Notes under the pieces: model-generated
The model's input: the letters and a program-made list of their open reading frames with translations, nothing else
Told to the model about the DNA's origin: nothing
The model's database searches: none
In this document: in pieces, positions 28,431 through 36,957 of the stretch
Numbering within the stretch: position 1 is the stretch's first letter
Layout: each line of letters starts with the position of its first letter
From: Coleofasciculus sp. FACHB-1120
GTDB lineage: Bacteria > Cyanobacteriota > Cyanobacteriia > Cyanobacteriales > FACHB-T130
Direction of reading: 5' to 3'
Length of the DNA stretch: 59,476 nucleotides
Assembly: GCF_014698845.1 (NCBI RefSeq)
Contig: NZ_JACJTV010000034.1
Span: 1 to 59,476, forward strand
Made by a program: the position numbers and the translations under genes

Positions 28431-28510
28431 TAAGTTGCTCTTACATTTACTTGTATTTGAGCTGGTAACGGGGAATACAATTACTCATCTGGCGCGATCA
28501 CTCTGCATGG

Positions 28511-28610
28511 TATAGCAGTCATAAATGATTCGTGAAAGCGAGATGCCCGACTTTTTGGAGAAGTCGGGCATCTGAACTGCTGGCATCTCACAACTCAAAT
28601 AGTGGGACTT
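28511..28610. repeat. ~100 bp hairpin element, copy 1
   Basis: Begins TATAGCAGTC and shares the ordered blocks TAAATGAT, CGTGAAA, CCCGAC and ATCTCACAACT with the element at 45961. The centre is a 13 bp perfect hairpin (AGATGCCCGACTT / AAGTCGGGCATCT). The right end (AGTGGGACTT) is degenerate relative to copy 2. There is no open frame. The size and ends suggest a miniature inverted-repeat element. Confidence 0.65.
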
Positions 28611-28818
28611 AGACAAAAACTAAGGCAAAAATGGCTTCAAACCTAGACAGAGAGATATTTTCAGCTCGAATATGCATAAATCTAGTATTCACAAGGGTTT
28701 CAGGCGTTTTTAGGTCATCGACCTCTTTTCCTTGCCCAGAAAGCTTTTCAGCCCCTTTAGAGCCTTGAAATTTGTTTAAGTCCCGATAGGATTGAGATAA
28801 GATGCCATTTAGGATTAA

Positions 28819-28847
28819 AAACCCGGTTTCTGGAAGAAACCGGGTTT
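28819..28847 (-). terminator. Hairpin terminator downstream of the SLH gene
   Basis: AAACCCGGTTTC (28819-28830) pairs with GAAACCGGGTTT (28836-28847). Read on the minus strand, the stem is followed by a short T-run, as expected for a Rho-independent terminator of the SLH gene ending at 28936. A degenerate relative (AAACCCGGTTTTTCTT) lies near 59203, so it may also be a dispersed repeat. Confidence 0.55.
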
Positions 28848-28935
28848 AGAAAATGCTTATTTTTTTGTGCCTTCTCTGCTTAGAGAATGAAGCAAGCAGC
28901 AGTCAAATACAATTGCACGCTTCATCCTACAAACA

Positions 28936-30186
28936 TTACTGCTCTAGCACTAACTCTTCATTTAAGCGCAGATTGAGATCGGTATCCGGGTCAATCGCAA
29001 TCAGATCGACTCTATCCCGACCGAGGAACAGTCCGATGAGTCCACCAATTCCCAGACCGCCCAAGACTTCTTCGGTAGCGATCGCTTTGTCACCCGTTAC
29101 AGCAGAAACCGCAGCAGCCGCAGCAGCACCTAATGCGGCATTCTTGAGGATACCCCCAACGCTAGAACCCTTGGTAACGGATTCGGTTTTGGTAATGGTT
29201 TGAGAAGTAGCATCGATAGCCACCCGTTGACCGTTCGTCAAAACCAGTTCCTTCGCTACAAACTGAGAACCTCCCTGAGCTGGTTGCAGTTCACCGACCA
29301 CTTGGCTTCCAGAGGGGATTAGCACCGTTCCATCAGATGTGGTGATATTTGCTGCTACCGTTAGCGTCAGCGGTGCCTTTTCGTCCTTTGTAACCAGAAT
29401 CTTTTCTTTCTCGTACCTAACTGGAATAGTGGTTCCAGCCGGAATCGCGACTGTCGTATCCTCTGGCGGTGTGTCGTTGAGAGAGACAATATAGGGCGAG
29501 TTAATTGCCGCTACTTGTCCAGAACTCACCAATGCCTGATAGATGAAAGCTGCTACCTCGGCTCTCGTCGCATTCCGAGTTGGATTCAGCGTTTCGACAA
29601 CCGGATAGTTCACTACAATGCTCTTCTCTGTCGCCGCAGCAATGCTATTGCGAGCATAGCTAGAGATGGAAGAAGCATCGTTATACACTTGCAAATCAGT
29701 CGATACGGCATTGGTGGCAGTGTAATTCAAGCCATTCGCCAAGGAAACTAGAACTTGCTCGCGGGGAATATTTTGTGTAGGTCTAAAGACATTACCAGGA
29801 TAACCCGACAAAAATCCCATTTCGTAAGCTTCACGGATAGCCGAGTATGCCCAGTAGGTCGATGAAAGATCCACAAAATTAACAGCATCGCGGATTTTAT
29901 TCTTGTTGAAGGCTTTACGAACCATCGCCGCGAATTGGGCACGAGTTACTGGATCGTTGGGTCGGAATGTACCATCGGGGAACCCGGCGATTACATCACG
30001 TTGTGCCAGTTCTTGAATAAAACTAGCAGCCCAGTAGCTTGAGGATACATCACTAAAGTTGATAGCTTGAGCAACAGCCGGTGCCGGTGACAGAATTGTT
30101 TCTACTAGGGGAGCCATCGAACCTGCCGACATTCCCAGCATTAGTAGTAAGGCTGTTCCTGATTTCAAGCGCTTTAAGTTAGACAT
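28936..30186 (-). CDS. SLH-domain exported protein with beta-rich C-terminal domain
   Basis: This 416-residue protein starts with a signal peptide (basic start, hydrophobic stretch, probable cleavage after AVAQA near residue 41). Three SLH repeats follow: INFSDVSSSYWAASFIQELA...GFPDGTFRPNDPVTRAQF, FVDLSSTYWAYSAIREAYEMGFLSGYP... and a weaker third (VYNDASSISSYARNSIAAA). Residues ~240-340 are a beta domain (TTIPVRYEKEKILV, GTVLIPSGSQVVGEL) resembling TrbI/conjugation-type barrels. A glycine/alanine-rich segment (ILKNAALGAAAAAAVSAVTG) and an acidic tail follow. The cyanobacterial porin barrel found behind many SLH domains is absent. Probably bound to peptidoglycan or the outer envelope. Confidence 0.85.
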   Translation of the reverse strand: MSNLKRLKSGTALLLMLGMSAGSMAPLVETILSPAPAVAQAINFSDVSSSYWAASFIQELAQRDVIAGFPDGTFRPNDPVTRAQFAAMVRKAFNKNKIRDAVNFVDLSSTYWAYSAIREAYEMGFLSGYPGNVFRPTQNIPREQVLVSLANGLNYTATNAVSTDLQVYNDASSISSYARNSIAAATEKSIVVNYPVVETLNPTRNATRAEVAAFIYQALVSSGQVAAINSPYIVSLNDTPPEDTTVAIPAGTTIPVRYEKEKILVTKDEKAPLTLTVAANITTSDGTVLIPSGSQVVGELQPAQGGSQFVAKELVLTNGQRVAIDATSQTITKTESVTKGSSVGGILKNAALGAAAAAAVSAVTGDKAIATEEVLGGLGIGGLIGLFLGRDRVDLIAIDPDTDLNLRLNEELVLEQ

Positions 30187-30616
30187 TTAGAACCTTCTCC
30201 ACTTTTCGCATTCCTTTGTTTATTTAGACCTAAGATTACCTGATAGGTTCCTATAAATTTCAATCTCAAGAAATTTATTTACTGCCGTGACAGATTATAG
30301 AAATATAGACAGTTTCAGAAGAAAGTTCTGGACTCCCTAAGAGGGAAAGACGCATATTTTGCAAAAATAGTTGCTTGTTGTAGAAAAAATCGGCTTCCAG
30401 AACCTCTGGAAGCCCATAACAATAGATGGGAATCCTCATATATTGCACTAAGTCGTCAGAATGGAATGCTGAGGCGATCGCATTCACGAAAAGTACAGAG
30501 TAAGCGAAACTCAAGGGTTTTGTAACCTGCTCCGGTAGTTTCGTTTGCGTGTTTGCTGTCGCTGTGCGGTTGAAACCGCCCGGTACAAGACGCCCGCGGC
30601 AAGATGTGATGAATAC
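30187..30616. promoter_or_regulatory. Upstream region of the SLH gene, no gene seen
   Basis: This region should contain the SLH gene promoter (minus strand). An open frame on the minus strand (30275-30628) has no recognisable features, and the TerB-like gene's terminator overlaps its start, so I do not call it. Confidence 0.35.
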
Positions 30617-30645
30617 AAAAAAAGGCACGCGATGTGTTGCGTGCC
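30617..30645 (-). terminator. Rho-independent terminator of the TerB-like gene
   Basis: On the minus strand, GGCACGC (30645-30639) pairs with GCGTGCC (30630-30624) and is followed directly by seven T residues (30623-30617). It lies 66 bases after the TerB-like stop. Confidence 0.8.
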
Positions 30646-30710
30646 CAATTTGTGGAATGATGATGTCGAAATTTTGGTCTTTATCTACTCTTTATCTATT
30701 AGTCTCAAAG

Positions 30711-31133
30711 CTAGTTCTGATGGTCAACCCATCGACGGTAGAGTTTTTGAATCGCTTTAAGAACAGGGCTAGGGGCTGACTTCTGGGAGGTACCGCTGGG
30801 ATCTAGAAGCTGTAATCGCGTCAGGAGTTTAGCTTCCTCGATTGCTACCTCGCCATCGCTATAAATTAAGGCGCTGAGGGCTTCAATAAGACGCTGGTAA
30901 TCTTCGGTGCTGGGGCGATCGCCTAAATAATCTTGCACCCAGTTGTAGACCTCGCTTGGGCTTACAGCTACGAGTTCATACAACAAAGGCTGAATCTCTG
31001 GATCGTCAGCAATGCCGTTTTCCTTCGCCACTCGCTGAAGATATTGCCGTTCCTCTGACTGAATTTTGCCATCGATCCAAGCTGCGCCGATGAGAATTTT
31101 AACAAGCTGTTTAACACTAGAATTGGCTACCAT
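30711..31133 (-). CDS. TerB-like helical protein
   Basis: An all-helical protein of 140 residues. VKILIGAAWIDGKIQSEERQYL and ALSALIYSDGEVAIEEAKLL are the two halves of a TerB/tellurite-resistance-type fold, each with a D-G-x-(I/V) turn followed by acidic residues that bind metal in the family. No signal peptide or membrane segment. The role is unknown; TerB domains often attach to stress and membrane-surveillance systems. It is 72 bases downstream of rsmB on the same strand and has its own terminator. Confidence 0.78.
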   Translation of the reverse strand: MVANSSVKQLVKILIGAAWIDGKIQSEERQYLQRVAKENGIADDPEIQPLLYELVAVSPSEVYNWVQDYLGDRPSTEDYQRLIEALSALIYSDGEVAIEEAKLLTRLQLLDPSGTSQKSAPSPVLKAIQKLYRRWVDHQN

Positions 31134-31205
31134 TGGCTTTTCCCTTATTTCCCCTAACAGATTAATCCATCAGCAGATTTCTGCAACCACAACTACCATA
31201 GAGGC

Positions 31206-32603
31206 TTAGCTATTTTTCTTCTGTAGCCGCACCATAAAGAATCCATCCATTTGATGCCGATGGGGCCAGACCTTGATCCACCCAGCAGGGGTAGTATAAG
31301 CTGCTGCTGGTGAATTGGGGTTGGGGGGCAAAATCTGCCACTGGGGGTAACGCTCTAAAAAGGTGCGAACAACACCTTCATTCTCCAATGGATGCAAGGT
31401 ACAAGTTGCATAAACCAGAATTCCATCCGGTTTAACCCAGGTAGCCACTCGATCTAATAGTTCGCCTTGCAGAATTGAAAGTTCCTGCACCGTCTGTAGA
31501 GTTTGCCGCCAACGGGCGTCAGCATGACGATGCAGCGTTCCCAGCCCAGAACAGGGGGCATCGAGTAAGACTCTATCAGCTTGCCTATCAGCTTGATTAA
31601 TAAACTGGGGTAGGTTGCGGCTGTCCCCCTCCTGAATTTGAATCGAGTGCAAACTTAACCGTTTAGTATTTTCTTGCAGTTTCCGGAGGCGGGAAGCCGT
31701 CTTGTCACACGCCCAAACGGTTCCTTGGTCTTCCATCAATTCTGCGATGTGCGTTGTCTTTCCTCCTGGTGCTGCACAGGCATCGATAACGACTTCACCC
31801 GGTTGAGGATCTAGCAGATAACTGACTAGCTGGGCACTACTATCTTGCACCGTCCACCAACCTTCGGTAAAACCAGGTAAAGTTTGAATCGCACCCGTGC
31901 CACCAGTAAGTCTCAAAGCTTGCGGTAGATGGGGCACGCGACTAACTGAGATACCCGCAGCTTGCAGTGCTGCCTCAACTTTCTCTATCTCAGCGCGAAG
32001 GGGATTTACCCGCAGGTCAATTGCTGGTGTTTGGTTCATCCATTCACACAACTGTTCTGTTTCTTCTAAACCTAGATGTTCTAGCCATACTTCTATAATC
32101 CAGTCGGGATAGCTGTGTAAAATGCCTAATCGTTCGATTGGGTTTTTTGGCAGATGTAGTGGGTCAGATTCTAAGTCCTGAACTTCCCCTCCCGGGTTTC
32201 CCTGCTTCTTGCCTTCCGCTACACGAATATACTGTCGCAATAGACCATTGACAAAGCCGGAAAGACCAGAAAATCCGTTTTCTTTGGCTAATTGCACAGT
32301 AGTATTCACCGCTGCCGAGACAGGAATTCGATCTTGATAACGAAGCTGATATAAGCCTAGATGCAGAATTGTGCGGAGGTCTGGGGGTTGCTGGTGGGCT
32401 TTCTTTTTACCTAGATGGTCGATGAGTGCATCGAGCGATCGCTGTCTTCTCACACTCCCATAAACTAACTCTGTCACTAACCGTCGATCGGTAGCACTTA
32501 AGTCTGCTTGGCGCAGCAGTCGGTCGAGTGCTACGTCAGCAAAAGCGCCTTTACGGTGGACATCCCGAAGTGCCAGAAATGCTATTTGACGAGGATTTTG
32601 CAT
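31206..32603 (-). CDS. rsmB: 16S rRNA (cytosine-967-C5)-methyltransferase RsmB
   Basis: The 465 residues combine an N-terminal NusB-like RNA-binding domain (PRQIAFLALRDVHRKGAFADVALDRLL, RRLVTELVYGSVRRQRSLD) and a C-terminal Rossmann methyltransferase. Seen motifs: DACAAPGGKTTHIAELM (SAM loop), LLDAPCSGLGTLHRH (motif IV with PC) and YATCTLHPLENEGVV, which holds the catalytic cysteine of m5C methyltransferases. A small insertion in the linker (EGKKQGNPGGEV) explains the slightly greater length than E. coli RsmB. Start MQNPRQIAF agrees with family starts. Confidence 0.93.
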   Translation of the reverse strand: MQNPRQIAFLALRDVHRKGAFADVALDRLLRQADLSATDRRLVTELVYGSVRRQRSLDALIDHLGKKKAHQQPPDLRTILHLGLYQLRYQDRIPVSAAVNTTVQLAKENGFSGLSGFVNGLLRQYIRVAEGKKQGNPGGEVQDLESDPLHLPKNPIERLGILHSYPDWIIEVWLEHLGLEETEQLCEWMNQTPAIDLRVNPLRAEIEKVEAALQAAGISVSRVPHLPQALRLTGGTGAIQTLPGFTEGWWTVQDSSAQLVSYLLDPQPGEVVIDACAAPGGKTTHIAELMEDQGTVWACDKTASRLRKLQENTKRLSLHSIQIQEGDSRNLPQFINQADRQADRVLLDAPCSGLGTLHRHADARWRQTLQTVQELSILQGELLDRVATWVKPDGILVYATCTLHPLENEGVVRTFLERYPQWQILPPNPNSPAAAYTTPAGWIKVWPHRHQMDGFFMVRLQKKNS

Positions 32604-32968
32604 ACTATTTAGTATGCGTTAGCAGATGCATTTGGAAGCATTGCTGTCTCACTTTGACTCAGCCGGTTTCTCTTGATGTCTTCATTGAAACAACGATTTA
32701 CACGTTCCCTTCAACTGTCTGTGTCACTCTCTTGATTGTCCCAGTGACCGCCACAAGGCTTCAGGAGATTTAGAAAACTACTGTTAGCCCTCAAACCCCA
32801 TTTTTTCTCAGACAGAACGCTCCTACTTTTTCTGGAAACAACTCACAAGGGCTTGTTTCCACTTAATGTCACTCCAAGTATTGACACACCACCTCATCAG
32901 TTTTCTGCTGACGGCTTTCTACAGTAGAGAACGTAAGTAATTAGTCATTCATCCATCTCAGAAACAAA
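32604..32968. promoter_or_regulatory. 365-base divergent region, rsmB / GerMN lipoprotein
   Basis: No convincing gene, repeat or strong hairpin is visible. It must hold promoters for both divergent genes. Confidence 0.3.
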
Positions 32969-34117
32969 ATGCACCGCATCCGTAAATCAGCTTTATTTTC
33001 TTTTTGCTTGTTATTAATAGTTTCGGGTATCAGTGCTTGTGACACTCAAGTTACAGATGCCGCACCCTCCTCAGAAACACCCAAAGTCGTAACCGAATCA
33101 TCAACCAAACCCTCGACCGAACCAACTCAACCCCAATCAAGCTTAGAGGTATCTTCTTCAGAAAAAACCGCTCAAACCAAACAAGCTGTTCAAAGCAGCT
33201 TCGAGCCGGTGAAAGCAACTCCAAAAAAGGTAAAAGTCTTTTTTCCTAAAAACCCCCAAAGCGGGCAAGATTTCACTTATGTTGAGCCAGTTTGGCGAAC
33301 AACAAACAGTCCGAGTACAGCCCAGTTTGCCATTGAGCAATTAATCGCAGGGCCGACAAGTCAGGAAAAAGCTCGTGGTTTAATCGACCCTATTGAATTC
33401 AAGGGCAGTTCCAACTGCGGCAAAGATTTTACGATTTCCATCACGAATGGAATTGCTAAACTTAAATTCTGTAAGTCGGTAATTTCAGGAGGTACTGGAG
33501 ATGATGCTCGTCAAAAATTCTCTATTAATACCACCCTTAAGCAATTTCCAACTGTCAACTCAGTTATTATTCTGGATAGAAATGGCAGATGCTTAAACGA
33601 TCAAAGCGGTGAGAATACTTGCCTCAAGAAAGCCGAAAAATTGACAACTGAATCGGGATTATCGATTGACGGACTTGGATCAGTTAAAATCAACATGACT
33701 GTTGCTCAGGCATCAAGCGTTGCTGGGACTCAAATAGTTCCATCCCGGCAAAATCCCAATCGCGTCTGTGACTATTACAAGCCAGCAAATGGGCCTGAGG
33801 GTGTTACTTTCATGGTCACGGAAGGTCGTATCGCTACGGTAGAAGTTGAAACCAATAAAATTACCACTGTTCATGGTATCAAAGTTGACGATACAGAAAG
33901 CACGATTAAGTCTGCTTATCCCGGACAAATTCAGGTAAATCGTCTTCTCAACAGCGAAAAAGGTAAAGCCTGGGTCCTTCAACCAAGCAGCTTTGCTGAC
34001 AAAGACTTGCGTCTCGTTTTTGTCTCTCCGAATGGCGAGACTGTATCTCGAATGATTGCTGGTAAAGTTCCAGAAGTTAATTATGCAGAAGGCTGTCTTG
34101 ATGTTCGCCCTGGTTGA
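32969..34117 (+). CDS. GerMN-domain lipoprotein
   Basis: The 382-residue product is exported and lipidated (basic start, hydrophobic run, lipobox ISAC with Cys at about residue 24). A Ser/Thr/Pro/Gln-rich linker follows to about 85. Residues ~90-215 fit the GerMN domain (KVKVFFPK, AQFAIEQLIAGPTSQEKARGL, GIAKLKF, INTTLKQFPTVNSVIIL). The C-terminal ~150 residues form a second domain (GLGSVKINMTVAQASSVAGT, DDTESTIKSAYPGQIQV) with repeated S/A-x-x-x-G motifs; the family is not known to me. GerMN domains occur in cell-wall-associated proteins, so an envelope role is likely. Terminator-like hairpin downstream. Confidence 0.82.
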   Translation: MHRIRKSALFSFCLLLIVSGISACDTQVTDAAPSSETPKVVTESSTKPSTEPTQPQSSLEVSSSEKTAQTKQAVQSSFEPVKATPKKVKVFFPKNPQSGQDFTYVEPVWRTTNSPSTAQFAIEQLIAGPTSQEKARGLIDPIEFKGSSNCGKDFTISITNGIAKLKFCKSVISGGTGDDARQKFSINTTLKQFPTVNSVIILDRNGRCLNDQSGENTCLKKAEKLTTESGLSIDGLGSVKINMTVAQASSVAGTQIVPSRQNPNRVCDYYKPANGPEGVTFMVTEGRIATVEVETNKITTVHGIKVDDTESTIKSAYPGQIQVNRLLNSEKGKAWVLQPSSFADKDLRLVFVSPNGETVSRMIAGKVPEVNYAEGCLDVRPG

Positions 34118-34140
34118 TAGGGTTTTAATGTAAATTTATT

Positions 34141-34167
34141 AACCCAGCTATCAAAACTAGCTGGGTT
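34141..34167 (+). terminator. Hairpin after the GerMN lipoprotein gene
   Basis: AACCCAGCTA (34141-34150) pairs perfectly with TAGCTGGGTT (34158-34167) around a 7-base loop; the T-rich tail is interrupted (TCGCGTTTTAG). It is 23 bases after the stop. Confidence 0.6.
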
Positions 34168-34190
34168 TCGCGTTTTAGTGGAAGGTGGGA

Positions 34191-34299
34191 GAGCGATCGC
34201 GCTTTTTCCCATCTGCCAAAAGTAAATATTTAAGAAGTTGAACCGCGAAGATGCTAAGGACACGAAGGAAGAGAAATAAAGAGCGATCGCGCTTTTTCC
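34191..34299. repeat. Direct repeat pair around a dispersed-repeat half-copy
   Basis: GAGCGATCGCGCTTTTTCC occurs at 34191-34209 and 34281-34299, each followed by CATCTGCC. Between them is CCGCGAAGATGCTAAGG with ACACGAAGG, a half of the inverted repeat type seen at 8142. The first copy contains the HIP1 octamer. Confidence 0.5.
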
Positions 34300-34390
34300 T
34301 TTCCCCATCTGCCCTCAATCATGAAGCAGGGTAAGCGAGTCTATTTCCTACTAGACAGTTTGCTTGTTAACGGTTATCTAGTTGCTTTTT

Positions 34391-35338
34391 TTAGTCTTCC
34401 AATTCGTTATCAACTGCTGAATTAGATGTAGAGGTAGTATTTGGGTGAGCTGACGGTAGCTGTACTTGGGTTGTAAAAGAACCAGTTATCTGAGCTTTCA
34501 GCGCCGCCAATTCATCATCAACGTCGTTGCCAGATTCCAGCGTGGCAAATTGCTCTTCTAAACTATGGGAAACTAATTCCTGCGTGGGCTGGGAAAGAAA
34601 ATCTTTAGTAGCCAGTTCCGTCCTAGACTGGGAACGAACTTCCTGAAGCATATCTCTCACCTCTTCTAAAGCAGTGGAATTCAGTGTAAGGCTGTTCACA
34701 ATAGCTGTCTGCTGAATTAATAGTTGAGCTTTCATGGCTTTAAGCTCACCTTCAAGCTTCAGCAATCGAGTTTGGACAGAAGAAGGAGTTTGTTGAGTAA
34801 CCACCTGAGAACGGGCTTCCAGTTCCAAAACTTTTTCTTCCATGCGCTCGAAGGCTCCCATCGGGCTGCTGGTTCCCAAGCATCCGACAGTGTTTTGCAA
34901 CTGCTCGTTGGCTTTAGCAGCTTGCGCCCGTGCCTTGAGCCTGTCCTGTTGCTGTTTGGCTTCAGAAATTTTATTTTCCAGGGCAATTAAGTTGCGATTG
35001 AGAGTTTCTACCTGAGCCTTCTGCTGATCCAAAGTGGTTTTCAGAGTGTCGGTGTTTGCTTTCGTGCGTACTAACGCTTCTTGAAAAAGATTTTCGTCGT
35101 CTAGTGGCCGATATAAAACCATCTGGGCGCGAGCCGCCCATTTTTGGGCTTGGTTGTACTGTTCCTGAGTCTGTTCTTGAGCGGCAATGGCTCTGGCAAC
35201 TGCCTGACGCAACTGCACCACGCCTTCTTGCATATCAATGATGGACTGCTCCAGAATTCCTTCTGGGTCTTGAGCCTTGCTAAGCGCGTCATTCAGATTT
35301 GCTCTGGCATTTAGGCTAATGCGCTCGAATAATCCCAT
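34391..35338 (-). CDS. PspA/IM30-family protein (long paralogue)
   Basis: The 315 residues start MGLFERISLNARANLNDALSKAQDPEGILEQSI, the conserved amphipathic helix and first coiled-coil segment of PspA/Vipp1. Long coiled coil to about residue 215 (QVETLNRNLIALENKISEAKQ). The linker region reads NTVGCLGTSSPMGAFERMEEKVLELEAR, keeping the family F-x-R-M-E-x-K. The C-terminal ~100 residues are a long variable tail with ATLESGNDVDDELAALKAQ. Family members form rings or rods on membranes and support envelope and thylakoid integrity. Whether this is the essential thylakoid Vipp1 or a paralogue is not clear; length and tail favour a paralogue. Confidence 0.83.
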   Translation of the reverse strand: MGLFERISLNARANLNDALSKAQDPEGILEQSIIDMQEGVVQLRQAVARAIAAQEQTQEQYNQAQKWAARAQMVLYRPLDDENLFQEALVRTKANTDTLKTTLDQQKAQVETLNRNLIALENKISEAKQQQDRLKARAQAAKANEQLQNTVGCLGTSSPMGAFERMEEKVLELEARSQVVTQQTPSSVQTRLLKLEGELKAMKAQLLIQQTAIVNSLTLNSTALEEVRDMLQEVRSQSRTELATKDFLSQPTQELVSHSLEEQFATLESGNDVDDELAALKAQITGSFTTQVQLPSAHPNTTSTSNSAVDNELED

Positions 35339-35569
35339 GAGTTTCTTGCTTTTTAAGGAATATGAGAATTCACAAGCTCTGGTGTCAGCTCAGATATCTA
35401 TCGCAGTGACATCTGGATAGTAGAACTTACTGAAAATTAAACTAAGTCAATTATTAATGCTTCGTAATAATTACTGAAGTCTTCATCATCTTTCTGGCTT
35501 TTTGTGTAAAAGTAAGCTTTGGGCTATCTTGCTCAGATAGATGTTTTTAGTTAATAAACTGCCTTTAAT
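35339..35569. promoter_or_regulatory. Divergent promoter region, PspA-like / bciB
   Basis: AT-rich 231 bases between divergent starts; no gene or clear operator seen. Confidence 0.35.
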
Positions 35570-36766
35570 ATGACTTCGGTGCGCCCTCACGATAAAGCCA
35601 AAGCCCTGAAACCCTCTAGCCGTCGCCCTGCTAAAGAACTCTGTAGCGAATGTGGGCTGTGCGACACATACTATATTCACTATGTCAAGGAAGCGTGTGC
35701 ATTTCTTAATCAGCAGATAGCTGATCTGGAAGAACAAATTCACGGAAGAAGCCGCAATCTGGATAATCCCGATGATTGGTATTTTGGGGTTAGTCAAGAG
35801 ATGATGGCGGCGCGGAAAACTGAGCCAATTGAGGGGGCGCAGTGGACGGGAATTGTCAGCACCATTGCCATTGAAATGCTCAATCGTGGCATGGTTGAGG
35901 GCGTCGTCTGCGTCCAGAATACTAAGGAAGACAGATTTCAGCCGATGCCGATAATTGCTCGGACACCCGAAGAAATTCTGGCAGCGCGGGTGAATAAACC
36001 AACGCTGTCGCCTAATCTTTCTGTGTTGGAGCAAATTGAGCAATCTGGGATGAAGCGGCTGTTAGTAATTGGCGTTGGTTGCCAAATTCAAGCATTACGA
36101 GCCGTGGAGAAGGAACTGGGACTAGAAAAGCTTTATGTTTTGGGTACGCCCTGTGTGGATAATGTTAACCGCGCCGGGTTGCAAAAATTCTTGGAAACCA
36201 CTAGCCGTTCCCCGGATACAGTCGTGCATTACGAGTTTATGCAAGATTTCCGGGTTCACTTCAAGCACGAGGATGGCTCTATGGAAATGGTGCCTTTCTT
36301 TGGACTGAAGACTAACCAGTTGAAGGATGTCTTTGCTCCTTCTTGCATGAGCTGTTTTGATTATGTGAATTCTTTGGCAGATTTAGTAGTAGGTTACATG
36401 GGCGCACCCTTTGGCTGGCAGTGGATTGTGGTGCGGAATGACACTGGCAAAGAAATGCTGGATTTGGTGCAAGATCAGATAGATACGCAGCCAGTGATGT
36501 CCCACGGAAACCGCAAAGAAGCTGTACAACAAAGTATCCCCGCCTACGATAAAGGCGTTACACTCCCGATGTGGGCGGCAAAGTTGATGGGAGTTGTGAT
36601 TGAAAAAATTGGCCCCAAAGGTTTAGAGTATGCCCGTTTCTCCATTGATTCCCACTTCACCCGCAATTATTTGTATATGAAGCGCAATCATCCAGAGAAG
36701 TTAGAAGCGCACGTACCAGAATATGCCAAGCGGATTGTCGGGCAGTATCAGTTACCAGAGAATTAA
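35570..36766 (+). CDS. bciB: Ferredoxin-dependent divinyl (proto)chlorophyllide 8-vinyl reductase
   Basis: The 398 residues match the cyanobacterial Slr1923/BciB type of 3,8-divinyl reductase, homologous to the F420-reducing hydrogenase beta subunit and plant HCAR. Seen: CSECGLCDTYY near residue 24, a 4Fe-4S cluster motif; GIVSTIAIEMLNRGMVEGVV (flavin-binding); VIGVGCQIQALRAVEKELG; GTPCVDNVNR; and APSCMSCFDYVN for a second cluster. It reduces the 8-vinyl group in chlorophyll synthesis with reduced ferredoxin. Start ATG at 35570; no strong Shine-Dalgarno. It is a single gene, next to no other chlorophyll gene. Confidence 0.92.
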   Translation: MTSVRPHDKAKALKPSSRRPAKELCSECGLCDTYYIHYVKEACAFLNQQIADLEEQIHGRSRNLDNPDDWYFGVSQEMMAARKTEPIEGAQWTGIVSTIAIEMLNRGMVEGVVCVQNTKEDRFQPMPIIARTPEEILAARVNKPTLSPNLSVLEQIEQSGMKRLLVIGVGCQIQALRAVEKELGLEKLYVLGTPCVDNVNRAGLQKFLETTSRSPDTVVHYEFMQDFRVHFKHEDGSMEMVPFFGLKTNQLKDVFAPSCMSCFDYVNSLADLVVGYMGAPFGWQWIVVRNDTGKEMLDLVQDQIDTQPVMSHGNRKEAVQQSIPAYDKGVTLPMWAAKLMGVVIEKIGPKGLEYARFSIDSHFTRNYLYMKRNHPEKLEAHVPEYAKRIVGQYQLPEN

Positions 36767-36957
36767 GGGCTTTTGCCTTGCGGAGCTAAGTCTATGACTT
36801 TGAGAAATTAACATAACTACCGCAATGCGAAAGCCTGCTGGCACGGCATTGGGTGAAGCATCTGGAGGCGAAAATCCGGGGATGATTGCAGAAATTGTCG
36901 CCCGGATGCTTCGCCCCTACAACAATGTGGTGAGGAAATGTGGTGAGGAGCAGAAAT

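Noticed and set aside
28511-28610. Small RNA gene
   Set aside because: The hairpin element might be transcribed, but no promoter or second terminator can be shown; kept as a repeat.
30275-30628. 117-residue minus-strand frame between the SLH and TerB-like genes
   Set aside because: It starts inside the TerB-like terminator and has no recognisable features.
35486-36043. 185-residue minus-strand frame
   Set aside because: Antisense to bciB and lacks any motif.
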